The notes below the pieces were generated by a model. The model was given only the letters and a program-made list of their open reading frames with translations, was not told the DNA's origin and did no database searches. Both the position numbers and the translations under genes were made by a program. Positions 1-9,120 of a DNA stretch of 64,000 nt are shown here, in pieces. How positions within the stretch are numbered: position 1 is the stretch's first letter; the number at the start of each line of letters is the position of its first letter. Source of the DNA: Phaeospirillum tilakii (lineage in GTDB: Bacteria; Pseudomonadota; Alphaproteobacteria; Rhodospirillales; Magnetospirillaceae); the NCBI RefSeq assembly GCF_042683125.1, contig NZ_JBHUIY010000005.1, positions 94,735 to 158,734 of the forward strand, in the 5' to 3' direction.

Positions 1-1372
1 CGTAGCCGGTCTTCAACACCAGCTCGACCAGCCGCAGCCGGTCGGCCGGATCGGTGTAGAAGGCGCCGACATCGAGCCCGATCGCCTGCTCGTCGGGCAC
101 GCGGTACAGCTCGGTCCAGCGCGGATTGACCTGGACCAGCCGGCTGTCGCGCACCCGCCAGATCGCCAGCGCCAGCGGCGAGGTGTCGAGGATGCGGCGC
201 AGCCGGGTCTCGCTCTCGACCAGGGCCTGGCTCGATTCGCGCAGCCGGGCCATCGCGTCGCGGAACACCCCCAGTTCGGCCGCCATGTCGGCGATCTCGT
301 CCTTGCCGCCGCGCGGGATCAGGGCGTGGAAATCGCCCTCGACGATGCGGTGCATCGCCTCGGCCAGCCCCGACAGCCGCCCGACCAGATTGCGGCCGAG
401 ATAGAACCAGACGAACAGCAGCGGCCCGAACAGGGTCAGCACCCCGACCACCAGCAGGGTGCGGCGGCCATTGGCCACCGCCGCCTCGGCCCGGCGCTCG
501 TCGTCGGCGGCGACCGCCTCGGCCGCCGACACCAGCCGCCCGACCGTCGCCGCGGTGCGCGCCACCAGATCGCGCCCCTCCTCGGCGGCGGCGGCGAGAC
601 GGGCGTCGGTCTGCATCTGGAGCATGCGCAGTTCGAACACGTTGCCGGCGCCGCTGCCGAGCGCGATCACCCGCCGCGCCAGCCCGCCATCCGGCCCGGC
701 GGCGCGTTCCGACAGCAGCACCAGCCGCCGCGCCTCGGCGGCATAGGCGGCGCGCAGTTCGGCCAGCTTGTCGAGGTCGGCGGCGCCGGCCGCCTCGCGC
801 AGCAGGGTGGCGGCCAGCATCACCGCCGGCGCCGGCGGCCCGCCCGGGCGGTCGAACGCGCCGCGCAGGTCGTGATCGAGCTGGATCACCGCCGCCGCCT
901 GGGCGCGGGCGCGCTCGGCCAGTTGCAGCCGGCGATCGACCTGGATGTTGCGGTCGATCAGATTGTCGGCGAAGGTCGCGACCAACGAGCGCAGTTCCTC
1001 GACCCGGCCCCGGTCGGTCGCCGCCCCGGCCAGCCCGTCGATCAGGTCGAGCAGATGGCCGATCTGCTGCTGGAGAGCGACAAAATTGTTCTGGCGCTGG
1101 AACTGGCTGGACGAGGAATCGAGCGCCGGGGCGGCGGCGGCCAGCCGCGCCGTCGCCTCGGACAGCTTGAGGGCATGGGTGACGCTCGGCAGGTTGGTGC
1201 GGGTCATCCCGGCCAGCAGCCGTTCGATGTCGCTGTAGCCGACCCAGGTCAGGCCGGCCGCGACCAGCATCATCGCCGCCACCGCGCCGACCGCCACCAC
1301 CAGCTTGGCCCGGATGCCGAACCGCCAGCGCCGGGCCGGGCGCGGCGCCGTTTCCGCGTTCTCCTGCGCCAC
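1..1372 (-). CDS. Membrane sensor protein with HAMP and PAS domains (C-terminus outside window)
   Basis: The reading frame runs off the left edge, so about 457 N-terminal residues are visible. I place the start at GTG 1372, preceded by an AAGGCGGT-like ribosome site; the same frame has no better start. A first membrane segment lies at about residues 24-45, followed by a long helical, probably periplasmic region of about 250 residues, a second membrane segment at about 303-323, a HAMP linker (about 324-377) and the beginning of a PAS domain near residue 388 with the usual LDTSPLALAIW-type opening. This is the architecture of a transmembrane signalling protein. The output domain (histidine kinase, GGDEF or other) is beyond the window, so its reaction cannot be named. 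The ligand is unknown. Confidence 0.85.
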   Translation of the reverse strand, partial: MAQENAETAPRPARRWRFGIRAKLVVAVGAVAAMMLVAAGLTWVGYSDIERLLAGMTRTNLPSVTHALKLSEATARLAAAAPALDSSSSQFQRQNNFVALQQQIGHLLDLIDGLAGAATDRGRVEELRSLVATFADNLIDRNIQVDRRLQLAERARAQAAAVIQLDHDLRGAFDRPGGPPAPAVMLAATLLREAAGAADLDKLAELRAAYAAEARRLVLLSERAAGPDGGLARRVIALGSGAGNVFELRMLQMQTDARLAAAAEEGRDLVARTAATVGRLVSAAEAVAADDERRAEAAVANGRRTLLVVGVLTLFGPLLFVWFYLGRNLVGRLSGLAEAMHRIVEGDFHALIPRGGKDEIADMAAELGVFRDAMARLRESSQALVESETRLRRILDTSPLALAIWRVRDSRLVQVNPRWTELYRVPDEQAIGLDVGAFYTDPADRLRLVELVLKTGY

Positions 1373-1584
1373 GCGACCGCCTTTTCTGCCCCGGGCGCCG
1401 CCGTGCCAGCGCGGCGGTACCCCGCCGCATCATGCCTGAGCGCGAAAACCTCGCCCAGGGGGCATTTTCGCCGGGGCGGGCTTCCGCAATGGGGCCGAGC
1501 CCCCCGGGTTCCCTTTGCCGGGAAACGGCTCTAGTCTGGCCGCGACAGGGGCCGGACGGCCGGCCCGGCATGAGGGGATGGGGA

Positions 1585-2007
1585 ATGGGGATTGCTTACG
1601 TCGCCAGAAGCAAGACGCTCCAGGCCTGGGGCTCGGATGTCGGCCTGGGCAAGAATCTCTACAAGGTCGGCTATGTCGCCGAGGGCAGCCCGGCCGAGGC
1701 GCTGGCCGCCGGGCTGGCCGGGGCGAGCGACTGGAGCGTGGTCGCCAGCCGGGCGGCCGATCCGGCCGACGAGGACGAACTGCTGACCCGGCTGGCCACG
1801 CGGGAGAAGCTGGTCGATCCGGCCTATTATCCCCGGCTGCGGGGGGAGCGCGGAATCGTCAAGGTCAACCCGGCGGCGATCGAGAACGTGATGCGGGTCC
1901 GCCTCGCCCTCGAAACCGGGGCCGAGCCCGACGTGATCAAGGTCAAGCCGACCGACATCGCCCGCCTGCTGCTCGACGCCGCCTGTCCGCGCGCCGAGCC
2001 GGACTGA
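1585..2007 (+). CDS. Small conserved-type hypothetical protein, possibly GIY-YIG/T5orf172-like
   Basis: A 140-residue soluble protein. The start ATG 1585 is preceded by GAGGGG at a good distance; an in-frame ATG at 1570 is the alternative. No signal peptide or membrane segment is seen. The N-terminal part (LYKVGYVAEG, followed by a helix and a strand) faintly resembles the T5orf172/GIY-YIG fold opening, where Y-K-x-G-Y precedes a short helix, but the usual second GIY motif and catalytic Arg/Glu cannot be assigned. Codon use is like that of the neighbours. It stands alone between the divergent sensor gene and the oxidoreductase gene. Function unknown. Confidence 0.7.
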   Translation: MGIAYVARSKTLQAWGSDVGLGKNLYKVGYVAEGSPAEALAAGLAGASDWSVVASRAADPADEDELLTRLATREKLVDPAYYPRLRGERGIVKVNPAAIENVMRVRLALETGAEPDVIKVKPTDIARLLLDAACPRAEPD

Positions 2008-2151
2008 TTCCGCGCCGCCGGCCGGGGCGGCGACACGGTTTTGCCGTTTTGCCTTCCCGCCGAGTTCGGCTACCCTGCCTGGGGAAGGCCCACGGGATCC
2101 CGATCCCGACGGCGCGCCTTCATCCCTGCGACGGCCCGGGGGGGTTCCGGC

Positions 2152-4470
2152 ATGGTCAGGATCGTTCGGCACCAGCGTTTTTCCGACGTCACCTTCCTGT
2201 GGGAGGTCGAGGCCCCGGCGGTGGCCCGCGCCGCCCAGCCCGGCCAGTTCGTGATGGTCCGGCTGCATGACGGCAGCGAACGGGTACCGCTGACGGTGGC
2301 CGATTACGACCGCGACGCCGGCACGGTGACGGTGGTGGTCCAGGCACTGGGCAAGACCACCCGCGAGATGCGCGACCATTACCGCGCAGGCGACAGCTTC
2401 GCCGATTTCGTCGGGCCGCTCGGCCTCGCCCAGCATGTCGAGCGGGTCGGCCATGTCGCCCTGATCGGCGGCGGGCTGGGGGTGGCCCCGGTCTATCCGC
2501 AATTGCGCGCCTTCAAGGCGGCGGGCAACCGCACCACCGGGATCATGGGCTTCCGCAGCAAGGATCTGGTGTTCTGGGAGGACCGCTTCGCCGCCGAATG
2601 CGACCGCCTCGAGATCTGCACCGACGATGGCAGCTATGGCCGGCCCGGGCTGGTCACCGCCGCGCTGGAGGAGCTGATCGCCACCGACCCGCCCGATCTG
2701 GTGGTGGCGATCGGGCCGCTGGTGATGATGCGGGCCTGCGCCGAGACCACCCGCAAGCATGGGATCAAGACGATGGTGTCGCTCAACACCATCATGGTCG
2801 ATGGCACCGGGATGTGCGGCTCGTGCCGGGTCACCGTCGGCGGCGAGGTCCGCTTCGCCTGCGTCGAGGGGCCGGATTTCGATGGCCATCAGGTCGATTT
2901 CACCGAACTGATCACCCGCCAGGGCCGCTTCCGCCGCGAGGAGTCCGAGGCCAACGCCGCCTTCGACCATGTCTGCCAGCTTGACCAGAAGCTGTTCGTC
3001 GAGGGCAAGCGCACCTACAAGAAGATGGCCGAGATCGCCCCGCGCGCGACGCCGATGCCCGAGCGCGACCCGGCCGAGCGCGCCGCCAATTTCCTTGAAG
3101 TCAATCTCGGCTACGGCATCGCCGAGGCGCTGGCCGAGGCCGAACGCTGCCTGCAATGCGTCAAGCCGACCTGCATCGCCGGCTGTCCGGTGGGGATCGA
3201 CATCCCCCGCTTCATCCGCCATCTGCTGGTGCGCGACCTTGCCGGGGCGCGGGCGGCGATCGCCGAATCGAGCATCTTCCCCTCGATCTGCGGCCGGGTC
3301 TGCCCGCAGGAGCATCAGTGCGAGGCGCAATGCATCCTGGTGCGCGGCAAGAAGCTCGACGCGGTGGCGATCGGCCGGCTGGAACGCTTCGTCGGTGATT
3401 TCGCCCCGCCGGCGCCGCTGCCGGCCCAGGCCGGCGGACGCGGCCGGGTGGCGATCGTCGGCTCCGGCCCGGGCGGGCTGGCCGCCGCCGCCGACCTGAT
3501 CCGCGCCGGCTGCGAGGTCACCGTCTACGAGGCGCTGCATGTGCTGGGCGGGGTGCTGCAATACGGCATCCCGTCGTTCCGCCTGCCCCGCCCGATCATC
3601 GAGCGCGAGATCCAGCGCCTGCGCGACATGGGAGTGCGGTTCGAGACCGACGTGGTGATCGGCAAGACCTACACCGTGCCGCAATTGCTGGAGGAGCAGG
3701 GCGCCGACGCGGTGTTCATCGCCGCCGGGGCCGGCGCCCCCAGCTTCATGGGGATCCCGGGCGAGGCGGCCGGTCAGGTCTATTCCGCCAACGAGTTCCT
3801 GACCCGGGTCAATCTGATGGGGGGCAACGCCTTCCCCTATGCCGACACCCCGGTCGGCGCCGGGGCCAGCGTGGTGGTGATCGGCGCCGGCAACACCGCG
3901 ATGGACTGCCTGCGGGTCGCGCGCCGCCTCGGCGCCGGCCGGGTGCGCTGCGTCTACCGCCGCAGCGAGGCCGAGGCCCCGGCCCGGATCGAGGAACTGC
4001 GCCACGCCAAGGAAGAGGGGATCGAGTTCCTGTTCCTGCACAATCCGGTCGAGATCCTGCTCGACGAGCACGGCAATGTGCGGGGGATGCGGGTGCAGAC
4101 GATGGTGCTGGGCGAACCCGACGACAAGGGACGCTCGACCCCGCTGCCGACCGACGAGATCACCGAACTGGCCTGCGACACGGTGATCTACGCCCTCGGC
4201 ACCAACGCCAACCCGATCGTGCCGAAATCGACCCCCGGCCTGGCGCTGAGCCGGCGCGGCCACATCCTCGCCGACGAATCCACCCAGGCCACCAACCTGC
4301 CCGGCCTGTTCGCCGGCGGCGACATCGTCACCGGCGGCGCCACCGTGATCCTGGCGATGGGCGCCGGCCGCCGCGCCGCCCGCGCGATCCTGGCCTGGCT
4401 CGACGGCGGCAAGCGCGACTGGCCGCCTGCCGTGCCGGTCGCGGACGCCGCCGCCCCCGCCCCGCACTGA
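2152..4470 (+). CDS. Fused NfnAB/SudBA-type NAD(P)H oxidoreductase (flavin, 2Fe-2S and 4Fe-4S)
   Basis: 772 residues from ATG 2152. Residues about 1-280 are a ferredoxin-NADP reductase-like FAD/NAD domain ending in a 2Fe-2S motif (DGTGMCGSC; Cys222, Cys225, Cys237). Residues about 310-770 are GltD/NfnB-like: eight cysteines in two sets (Cys333, 336, 341, 345 and Cys380, 384, 390, 394) for 4Fe-4S clusters, a dinucleotide motif VGSGPGG near 437 and a second, VIGAGNTAMD, near 576. In known systems these halves are separate polypeptides: NfnA+NfnB (NADH-dependent ferredoxin:NADP oxidoreductase) or SudB+SudA (sulfide dehydrogenase). Here they form one chain, so both activities would sit on one polypeptide. 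Which reaction it runs (NAD/NADP/ferredoxin bifurcation or polysulfide reduction) cannot be decided from sequence. A rubrerythrin-like gene follows 13 bases later, suggesting a shared redox role. Confidence 0.9.
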   Translation: MVRIVRHQRFSDVTFLWEVEAPAVARAAQPGQFVMVRLHDGSERVPLTVADYDRDAGTVTVVVQALGKTTREMRDHYRAGDSFADFVGPLGLAQHVERVGHVALIGGGLGVAPVYPQLRAFKAAGNRTTGIMGFRSKDLVFWEDRFAAECDRLEICTDDGSYGRPGLVTAALEELIATDPPDLVVAIGPLVMMRACAETTRKHGIKTMVSLNTIMVDGTGMCGSCRVTVGGEVRFACVEGPDFDGHQVDFTELITRQGRFRREESEANAAFDHVCQLDQKLFVEGKRTYKKMAEIAPRATPMPERDPAERAANFLEVNLGYGIAEALAEAERCLQCVKPTCIAGCPVGIDIPRFIRHLLVRDLAGARAAIAESSIFPSICGRVCPQEHQCEAQCILVRGKKLDAVAIGRLERFVGDFAPPAPLPAQAGGRGRVAIVGSGPGGLAAAADLIRAGCEVTVYEALHVLGGVLQYGIPSFRLPRPIIEREIQRLRDMGVRFETDVVIGKTYTVPQLLEEQGADAVFIAAGAGAPSFMGIPGEAAGQVYSANEFLTRVNLMGGNAFPYADTPVGAGASVVVIGAGNTAMDCLRVARRLGAGRVRCVYRRSEAEAPARIEELRHAKEEGIEFLFLHNPVEILLDEHGNVRGMRVQTMVLGEPDDKGRSTPLPTDEITELACDTVIYALGTNANPIVPKSTPGLALSRRGHILADESTQATNLPGLFAGGDIVTGGATVILAMGAGRRAARAILAWLDGGKRDWPPAVPVADAAAPAPH

Positions 4471-4483
4471 GGGAGACCCGCCG

Positions 4484-5098
4484 ATGCTGTGCCCGAAATG
4501 CCACCGCCCGCTCGAAGACGAGGGCGAGGCCTACATCTGCTGCGCCGGCGACGTGCTGCGCTGGCGCTGCACCGCCTGCGCCAAGGTCAGCGAGGGCTTC
4601 GCCTTTCCCCATGGCGCCTGCCCGCTGTGCGGCGGCAAACTGGAGCGGATCGAGTCCAGCGCCGCCCCCGACGCCGCCCACGAGGCGATCCGCACCGCGT
4701 TCGAGATCGAGCTGAGCGGCCACGCCTTTTATCTCGGCGCCAGCGCCCTGGCCAACGATCCGGTGCTGATCGAGCTGTTCGGCCGCCTCGCCGCGATGGA
4801 AAACGAGCATATCGCCCTGCTGACCCGGCGCTATCACGTCGAGGTCGATCTCGATGCCGGCACCGCGCCGACCCTGGCCCCCGACATCTCGGCCGAGGAT
4901 CCCGCCGCCCTGTTCCGCCACGCCATCGCCTTCGAGGAGCGCACCGCCACCTTCTTCGCCAAGAACGCCGAGCGCGACGGCGCCGATCCGGCCGAGCGCC
5001 AGCTCTATCGCGAACTGGCCGCCGAGGAGCAGGAACACATCGCCCTGCTGCGCACCGAATTCGCCCGCTGGCGCCAGGGTCGGCCCGGCCTGCTGTGA
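4484..5098 (+). CDS. Rubrerythrin-like ferritin-family protein with N-terminal zinc-ribbon cysteines
   Basis: 204 residues. The N-terminus has CPKC, a CC pair, CTAC and CPLC motifs in the first 50 residues, consistent with zinc-ribbon or rubredoxin-like metal sites. The rest is a four-helix diiron domain: E-x-E-L-S-G-H near residue 75, MENEH near 105, FEER near 150 and EEQEH near 180, the paired ExxH motifs of rubrerythrin/ferritin-like proteins. The metal-site order is reversed relative to classical rubrerythrin, where rubredoxin is C-terminal. Likely role: peroxide reduction or iron handling with electrons from the oxidoreductase just upstream (13-base gap, probable operon). The stop codon TGA 5096-5098 is the first codon of repeat element A1. 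Confidence 0.8.
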   Translation: MLCPKCHRPLEDEGEAYICCAGDVLRWRCTACAKVSEGFAFPHGACPLCGGKLERIESSAAPDAAHEAIRTAFEIELSGHAFYLGASALANDPVLIELFGRLAAMENEHIALLTRRYHVEVDLDAGTAPTLAPDISAEDPAALFRHAIAFEERTATFFAKNAERDGADPAERQLYRELAAEEQEHIALLRTEFARWRQGRPGLL

Positions 5099-5235
5099 TG
5101 TGGGCTCCGCCCACGCCCGCCAGGGGCCGCAGGCCCCTGGACCCCGTTCCCGATCCTGCGCGCCCGACCATCGAGGGGATCCAAGGGCCTGCGGCCCTTG
5201 GCGGGTGCGGGCAGAGCCCGCGTCTTTCTTTTTCT
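5096..5235 (+). repeat. Palindromic repeat family A, copy 1 (full length; probable terminator)
   Basis: About 140 bp made of two inverted arms: TGATGTGGGCTCCGCCC... with an inner stem of CAGGGGCC/GGCCCCTG type, then a mirror arm ending GCGGGCAGAGCCCGCG followed by TCTTTCTTTTTCT. The last hairpin plus T tract has the form of a rho-independent terminator for rightward transcripts. It begins exactly at the TGA of the rubrerythrin-like gene. Other copies: 10762, 26381 and 41096. Confidence 0.8.
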
Positions 5236-5348
5236 CAACCCAGGGGATAAGGGCAAGTCCGTTTGCCGAGAAGGCGACGGATGGGATAATCTCGATTGGG
5301 TGTGTTTCCCCCGCCCCTCCCGCCTGGGAAGTGTCCGCGTCGCCGATC

Positions 5349-8300
5349 ATGACCTCTCTGTCCCCGCTGTCTTCCACCGCCCTGCGCCGGGCGGTGCTGG
5401 TTCTCGGCATGCATCGCAGCGGCACCTCGGCGGTGACCCAGGCGCTGCACCTGCTCGGGCTGGCGGTGCCCGACAACCTGATCCCGGCCAACCCGCGCGA
5501 GAACCCGACCGGGTTCTGGGAATCCGCCGACATCGTCGCCGCCCACCAGGACTTCCTCGCCGCCGCCGGCTCGGACTGGGACGATCCGACTCCGCTGCCG
5601 CCGGCGCTGTTCCAGGGTCCCCCGGCGCGGCTGTGCCGCGAGCGGCTGGAGCGGGTCCTGGCCCGCGATCTGGCCCGCGCGCCGCTGTTCGCGATCAAGG
5701 ATCCGCGGATGTGCCGGCTGGCGCCGCTGTGGCTCGATCTGCTCGACCAGCTCGGCATCGCCCCGGTGGTGGTGCTGCCGGTGCGCCATCCGTTCGACAT
5801 CGCCGCCTCGCTGGCCGAACGCAACCACTTCGCCCGCGCCCGCGCGCTGCGGCTGTGGCTCAGCCATCTGGTGCTGGCCGAACGCTACAGCCGGGGCCTG
5901 CCCCGCCTGCTGGTCGATTATGCCGATTTCGTCGATGATCCCCGCCAGGGGGCGCGGCGGCTGCACCGCTTCCTCGGCCTGCCGGGCGAGCCGGCGGCGC
6001 GGCGGCTCGACTCGATCGCCGCCGTGATCCAGCCCCGCCACCGTCACCACCAGGGCGGCGACGGCGTCGAGTCCCTGCCGGAGCCGGCGGCGGCGGCCTA
6101 TCGCGCCGCCCGCGACGCCGCGCGCGGCGCGCCGCTCGACACCGAGGCGATGGATCAGGCCGGCCGCTTCCTCGATCAGGCCTATGGCCTGTTCACCGAG
6201 ACCGCCGACCCCGGCGCGCTCGAACGCCGGCTGGGCCAGCAGATGGCCGCGCTGACCGACCTGTCGGCCCAGCTGGCGGCGCGGCTGGTGGAAGGCCAGG
6301 AGATCAACCGCGCCGGCGGCTTCATCGACACCATCCGCCTGCATCCCGGCGGCACAATCGAGATCGGTGGCTGGGCGATCGACCGCCGCCTCGGCCGCGC
6401 CGCCTCGGCGGTGGCGCTGCTGATCAACGGCGCGGCGGTGGCGGTGGCCCCGGTCGATCGCGAGCGCGCCGACATCGTCCTGGCCGGCGAGGACGAAAGC
6501 GACCGCTTCGACCGCCGGCCCGGCTTCACCCTGTTCCTGTCGGCGGCAAAGGCGGGCGAGCTCTCGAGCTGCAACGCCCGGATGATCGCGTTCGGCGCCG
6601 GCGGCGAGCCGCTCGGCCCGCTCGACTGGACGCCGCAGGCCGATCGCAGCCTCGCCGCGCGGTTCGAGGCCCTGCTGTCGGTCGAGCGGCACGAGGCCGG
6701 GCAGCGGATCGCGGCGCTGGCCGCCGAACGCGACCGCCTCGCCGCCGCCCAGGCCGGGCTGGAGGCGGCGCGGGCCGCCGCCGAGGACGAGCGGGCCGCC
6801 CTGCTCGACCGGCTGGACCAGCAGGCCGGCGACCTCGCGGCAAGCCGCGCGCGCCATGCCGAGGACCACGCGCTGCTGACCCGGCTGCGGGCCGACCTCG
6901 CCACCGCCACCGCCGCCCACGCCACCCTCGCCGCCAGCCACGCGGCGCTCGACCGCCGCTTCGCCGCCCTGCTGGCGGACCGGCAGGCGATGCTGGCCTC
7001 GACCGGTTGGCGGCTCGCCCGCCTGCTGCAACGAGCCGGCCGGCTGCTGCCGCTGGCCGGCCGGCTGGCGCGGCGGCTCGGCCGGCAAGGCGGGGCCGCG
7101 CGCGACGCGCGGATGGTGATCGACAGCGGCCTGTTCGACCCCGCCGCCTATCTCGCCGCCAATCCCGACGTCGAGGGCGACCCGCTCGACCATTTCCTGC
7201 GCCGGGGCGGGGCGGAGGGACGCGACCCCTCCCCCGCCTTCGCCTGCGCCGCCCATGCCGCGGCCCACCGCCTGCCGGCCGGAATCAATCCGCTGCTGCA
7301 CCATCTGCGCGCCTGCCGCGACCGCCTCGCCGCCTCGGGCTGCTTCGACCGCGCCTTCTATCTGCGACACTATCCCGACGTCGCCCGGGGCCGGATCGAC
7401 CCGGTCTGGCACTTCCTCACCCGGGGCTGGGCGGAGGGCCGGGCCTGCGCTCCCGGAATCGACCTCGCCCCGATCCGCCGCACCCTCGGCCCGGAGGCCA
7501 ACCTGCTGCTCCGCCTCGACGCCTTCCTCGACGCGGTGGCGACCTTCGGCGACGCCCTGCGCCCGCCCGCGACCTTCGCCGCCGACTGGTACCTCGCCCA
7601 CAATCCCGACGTCGGCGGCGCCGGCACCGACCCCTGGCGCCATTATCTGCGCCATGGCTGGCGCGAGGGGCGCGATCCCAACCCGATGTTCGACACCGCG
7701 TGGTATCTCGACCGTCATCCCGACGTCCGCGCCGCCGGGGTCAATCCGCTGCTGCATTACCTGCGCCACGGCGCGGCCGAGGGGCGCGATCCCCATCCGC
7801 TGTTCGACACCAGGTTCTATGCCGAGGCCAACCGGGGGGAAACCGACCGCGCCGGGGCGCTGGCCCATTACCTGCGGGTCGGCCGGGCCGAGGGACGGCC
7901 GACCCGCCCGCCGCGCCCGCCGCTGGCCCCGCCCGCCGCGCGGGGGCCGCGCCTGCTGCTGATCCTGCACGGGCTGGGCGGCGGCACCGAGCGCCATTGC
8001 CGCGACATGGCGGCGCTGCTGGCGGCGGAAGGGGCCGAGCCCTGGCTGCTGCGCGCCGAGCGGAGCGAGCGGATGGCGCTGAGCGAGGGGCTCGACGGCC
8101 CCCCCCGGCTCTACCACGCCGCCGAGCCGGGCGAATGGGCGGCGCTGGTCGCCGATCTGGGCGCGCTGCGGCTCGACCATCTCCACCTGCACCATTTCAT
8201 CGGCTTCCCGCCCGAACTGCTGACCCTGCCGGCGGCGCTCGGCCTTGAGTGGGACGTCACCCTGCATGATTACGCCTGGTTCTGCCCCCGGGTGACGATG

Positions 8301-9107
8301 GTCGGCGCGGACGGGCGCTATTGCCGCCGCGCCGAGACGGGGGAGGCCGATTGCGCCGCCTGCCTCGCCGCCGCCGGGCCGCACGCGGCGATCCCGCTCG
8401 ACCCCGCCGCGCTGCCGGCGTGGCGGGCGGAGCGGCTGGCGGTGCTGGCCGGGGCGCGGCGCCTGTTCGTGCCCGATCCCGACGTCGCCGCCCGGGTCGC
8501 CGCCCTCGCCCCCGGGCTGCCGGCCGCCACCGTGCGCCCCCACCCCGAGCCGCCGCGCCGGATCGTTCCCCACCTGCCGGTCGAGGGCGAGCGGATCCGC
8601 GTCGCGGTGATCGGCGGGATCAGCCGCGACAAGGGCCGCGACCTGCTGCTGGCCTGCGCCGAGGCGGCCGAGCGGGACCGGCTGCCGCTGGCGTTCGAGG
8701 TGATCGGCACCCTGTCCGAGGCCGGCCGCGCCCGCGCCCTGCCCAACCTGACGGTGCACGGCGCCTACCGCCAGGAGGAACTGGCCGGGCTGCTGCGGCG
8801 GATCCGCTGTCAGGTCGCCGCCTTCCTGTCGATCTGGCCGGAAACCTATTGCTACACCCTGTCCGAGGCGCTGGAGGCGGGGCTGTTCCCGGTGGTGACC
8901 GATCTCGGCGCCCCGGCCCGGCGGGTGCGCGCCCTCGGCTGGGGGGCGGTGATCGCGCCGGACGCCCCGCCCGAGGCGATCAACCGCCTGCTGCTGCGGT
9001 CGGGCCTGTCGCAGCCGCTGCCCGAATCCCACCTGCGGATCGGGCGGGACTATCCCTCGCTGCTCGGCGATTATTACGCCCTGTCCCCCCTGCCGGCCCC
9101 CGTCTGA
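5349..9107 (+). CDS. Sulfotransferase - coiled coil - repeat - glycosyltransferase fusion protein
   Basis: 1252 residues from ATG 5349. Residues about 15-310: sulfotransferase domain with the PAPS-binding P-loop GMHRSGTSA near residue 20 and IKDPRMCRL near 115. Residues about 320-430: a beta-rich module with GGWAID. Residues about 440-560: long Ala/Arg/Glu coiled coil. Residues about 592-850: five repeats of about 38 residues with the consensus FD..WYL..NPDV...G.NPL.HYL..G..EGRDP. Residues about 868-1250: GT-B glycosyltransferase (family 4 type) with a late EALEAGLFP motif typical of nucleotide-sugar sites. No signal peptide, so cytoplasmic; it probably builds and sulfates a surface glycan. 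The gene directly downstream is a GT2 enzyme 13 bases away, so they likely form an operon. A start further upstream is excluded by repeat A1. The acceptor is unknown. Confidence 0.85.
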   Translation: MTSLSPLSSTALRRAVLVLGMHRSGTSAVTQALHLLGLAVPDNLIPANPRENPTGFWESADIVAAHQDFLAAAGSDWDDPTPLPPALFQGPPARLCRERLERVLARDLARAPLFAIKDPRMCRLAPLWLDLLDQLGIAPVVVLPVRHPFDIAASLAERNHFARARALRLWLSHLVLAERYSRGLPRLLVDYADFVDDPRQGARRLHRFLGLPGEPAARRLDSIAAVIQPRHRHHQGGDGVESLPEPAAAAYRAARDAARGAPLDTEAMDQAGRFLDQAYGLFTETADPGALERRLGQQMAALTDLSAQLAARLVEGQEINRAGGFIDTIRLHPGGTIEIGGWAIDRRLGRAASAVALLINGAAVAVAPVDRERADIVLAGEDESDRFDRRPGFTLFLSAAKAGELSSCNARMIAFGAGGEPLGPLDWTPQADRSLAARFEALLSVERHEAGQRIAALAAERDRLAAAQAGLEAARAAAEDERAALLDRLDQQAGDLAASRARHAEDHALLTRLRADLATATAAHATLAASHAALDRRFAALLADRQAMLASTGWRLARLLQRAGRLLPLAGRLARRLGRQGGAARDARMVIDSGLFDPAAYLAANPDVEGDPLDHFLRRGGAEGRDPSPAFACAAHAAAHRLPAGINPLLHHLRACRDRLAASGCFDRAFYLRHYPDVARGRIDPVWHFLTRGWAEGRACAPGIDLAPIRRTLGPEANLLLRLDAFLDAVATFGDALRPPATFAADWYLAHNPDVGGAGTDPWRHYLRHGWREGRDPNPMFDTAWYLDRHPDVRAAGVNPLLHYLRHGAAEGRDPHPLFDTRFYAEANRGETDRAGALAHYLRVGRAEGRPTRPPRPPLAPPAARGPRLLLILHGLGGGTERHCRDMAALLAAEGAEPWLLRAERSERMALSEGLDGPPRLYHAAEPGEWAALVADLGALRLDHLHLHHFIGFPPELLTLPAALGLEWDVTLHDYAWFCPRVTMVGADGRYCRRAETGEADCAACLAAAGPHAAIPLDPAALPAWRAERLAVLAGARRLFVPDPDVAARVAALAPGLPAATVRPHPEPPRRIVPHLPVEGERIRVAVIGGISRDKGRDLLLACAEAAERDRLPLAFEVIGTLSEAGRARALPNLTVHGAYRQEELAGLLRRIRCQVAAFLSIWPETYCYTLSEALEAGLFPVVTDLGAPARRVRALGWGAVIAPDAPPEAINRLLLRSGLSQPLPESHLRIGRDYPSLLGDYYALSPLPAPV
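7129..7905 (+). repeat. Five tandem protein-level repeats (about 38 codons each) inside the fusion gene
   Basis: Each unit reads roughly F-D-x-x-x-Y-L-x-x-N/H-P-D-V, then G-x-N/D-P-L/W-x-H-Y/F-L-x-x-G, then E-G-R-D-P. Units begin near 7129, 7345, 7573, 7687 and 7801; units 3 to 5 are the closest to each other. The fifth has lost NPDV. Such units occur in large glycosyltransferases of related bacteria; their role is not established. Confidence 0.8.
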
Positions 9108-9120
9108 TCCGGAGACCCGC

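Noticed and set aside
326..1534. Plus-strand frame of 402 codons over the first kilobase
   Set aside because: Shadow of the minus-strand HAMP/PAS sensor, whose product has clear membrane segments and domains.
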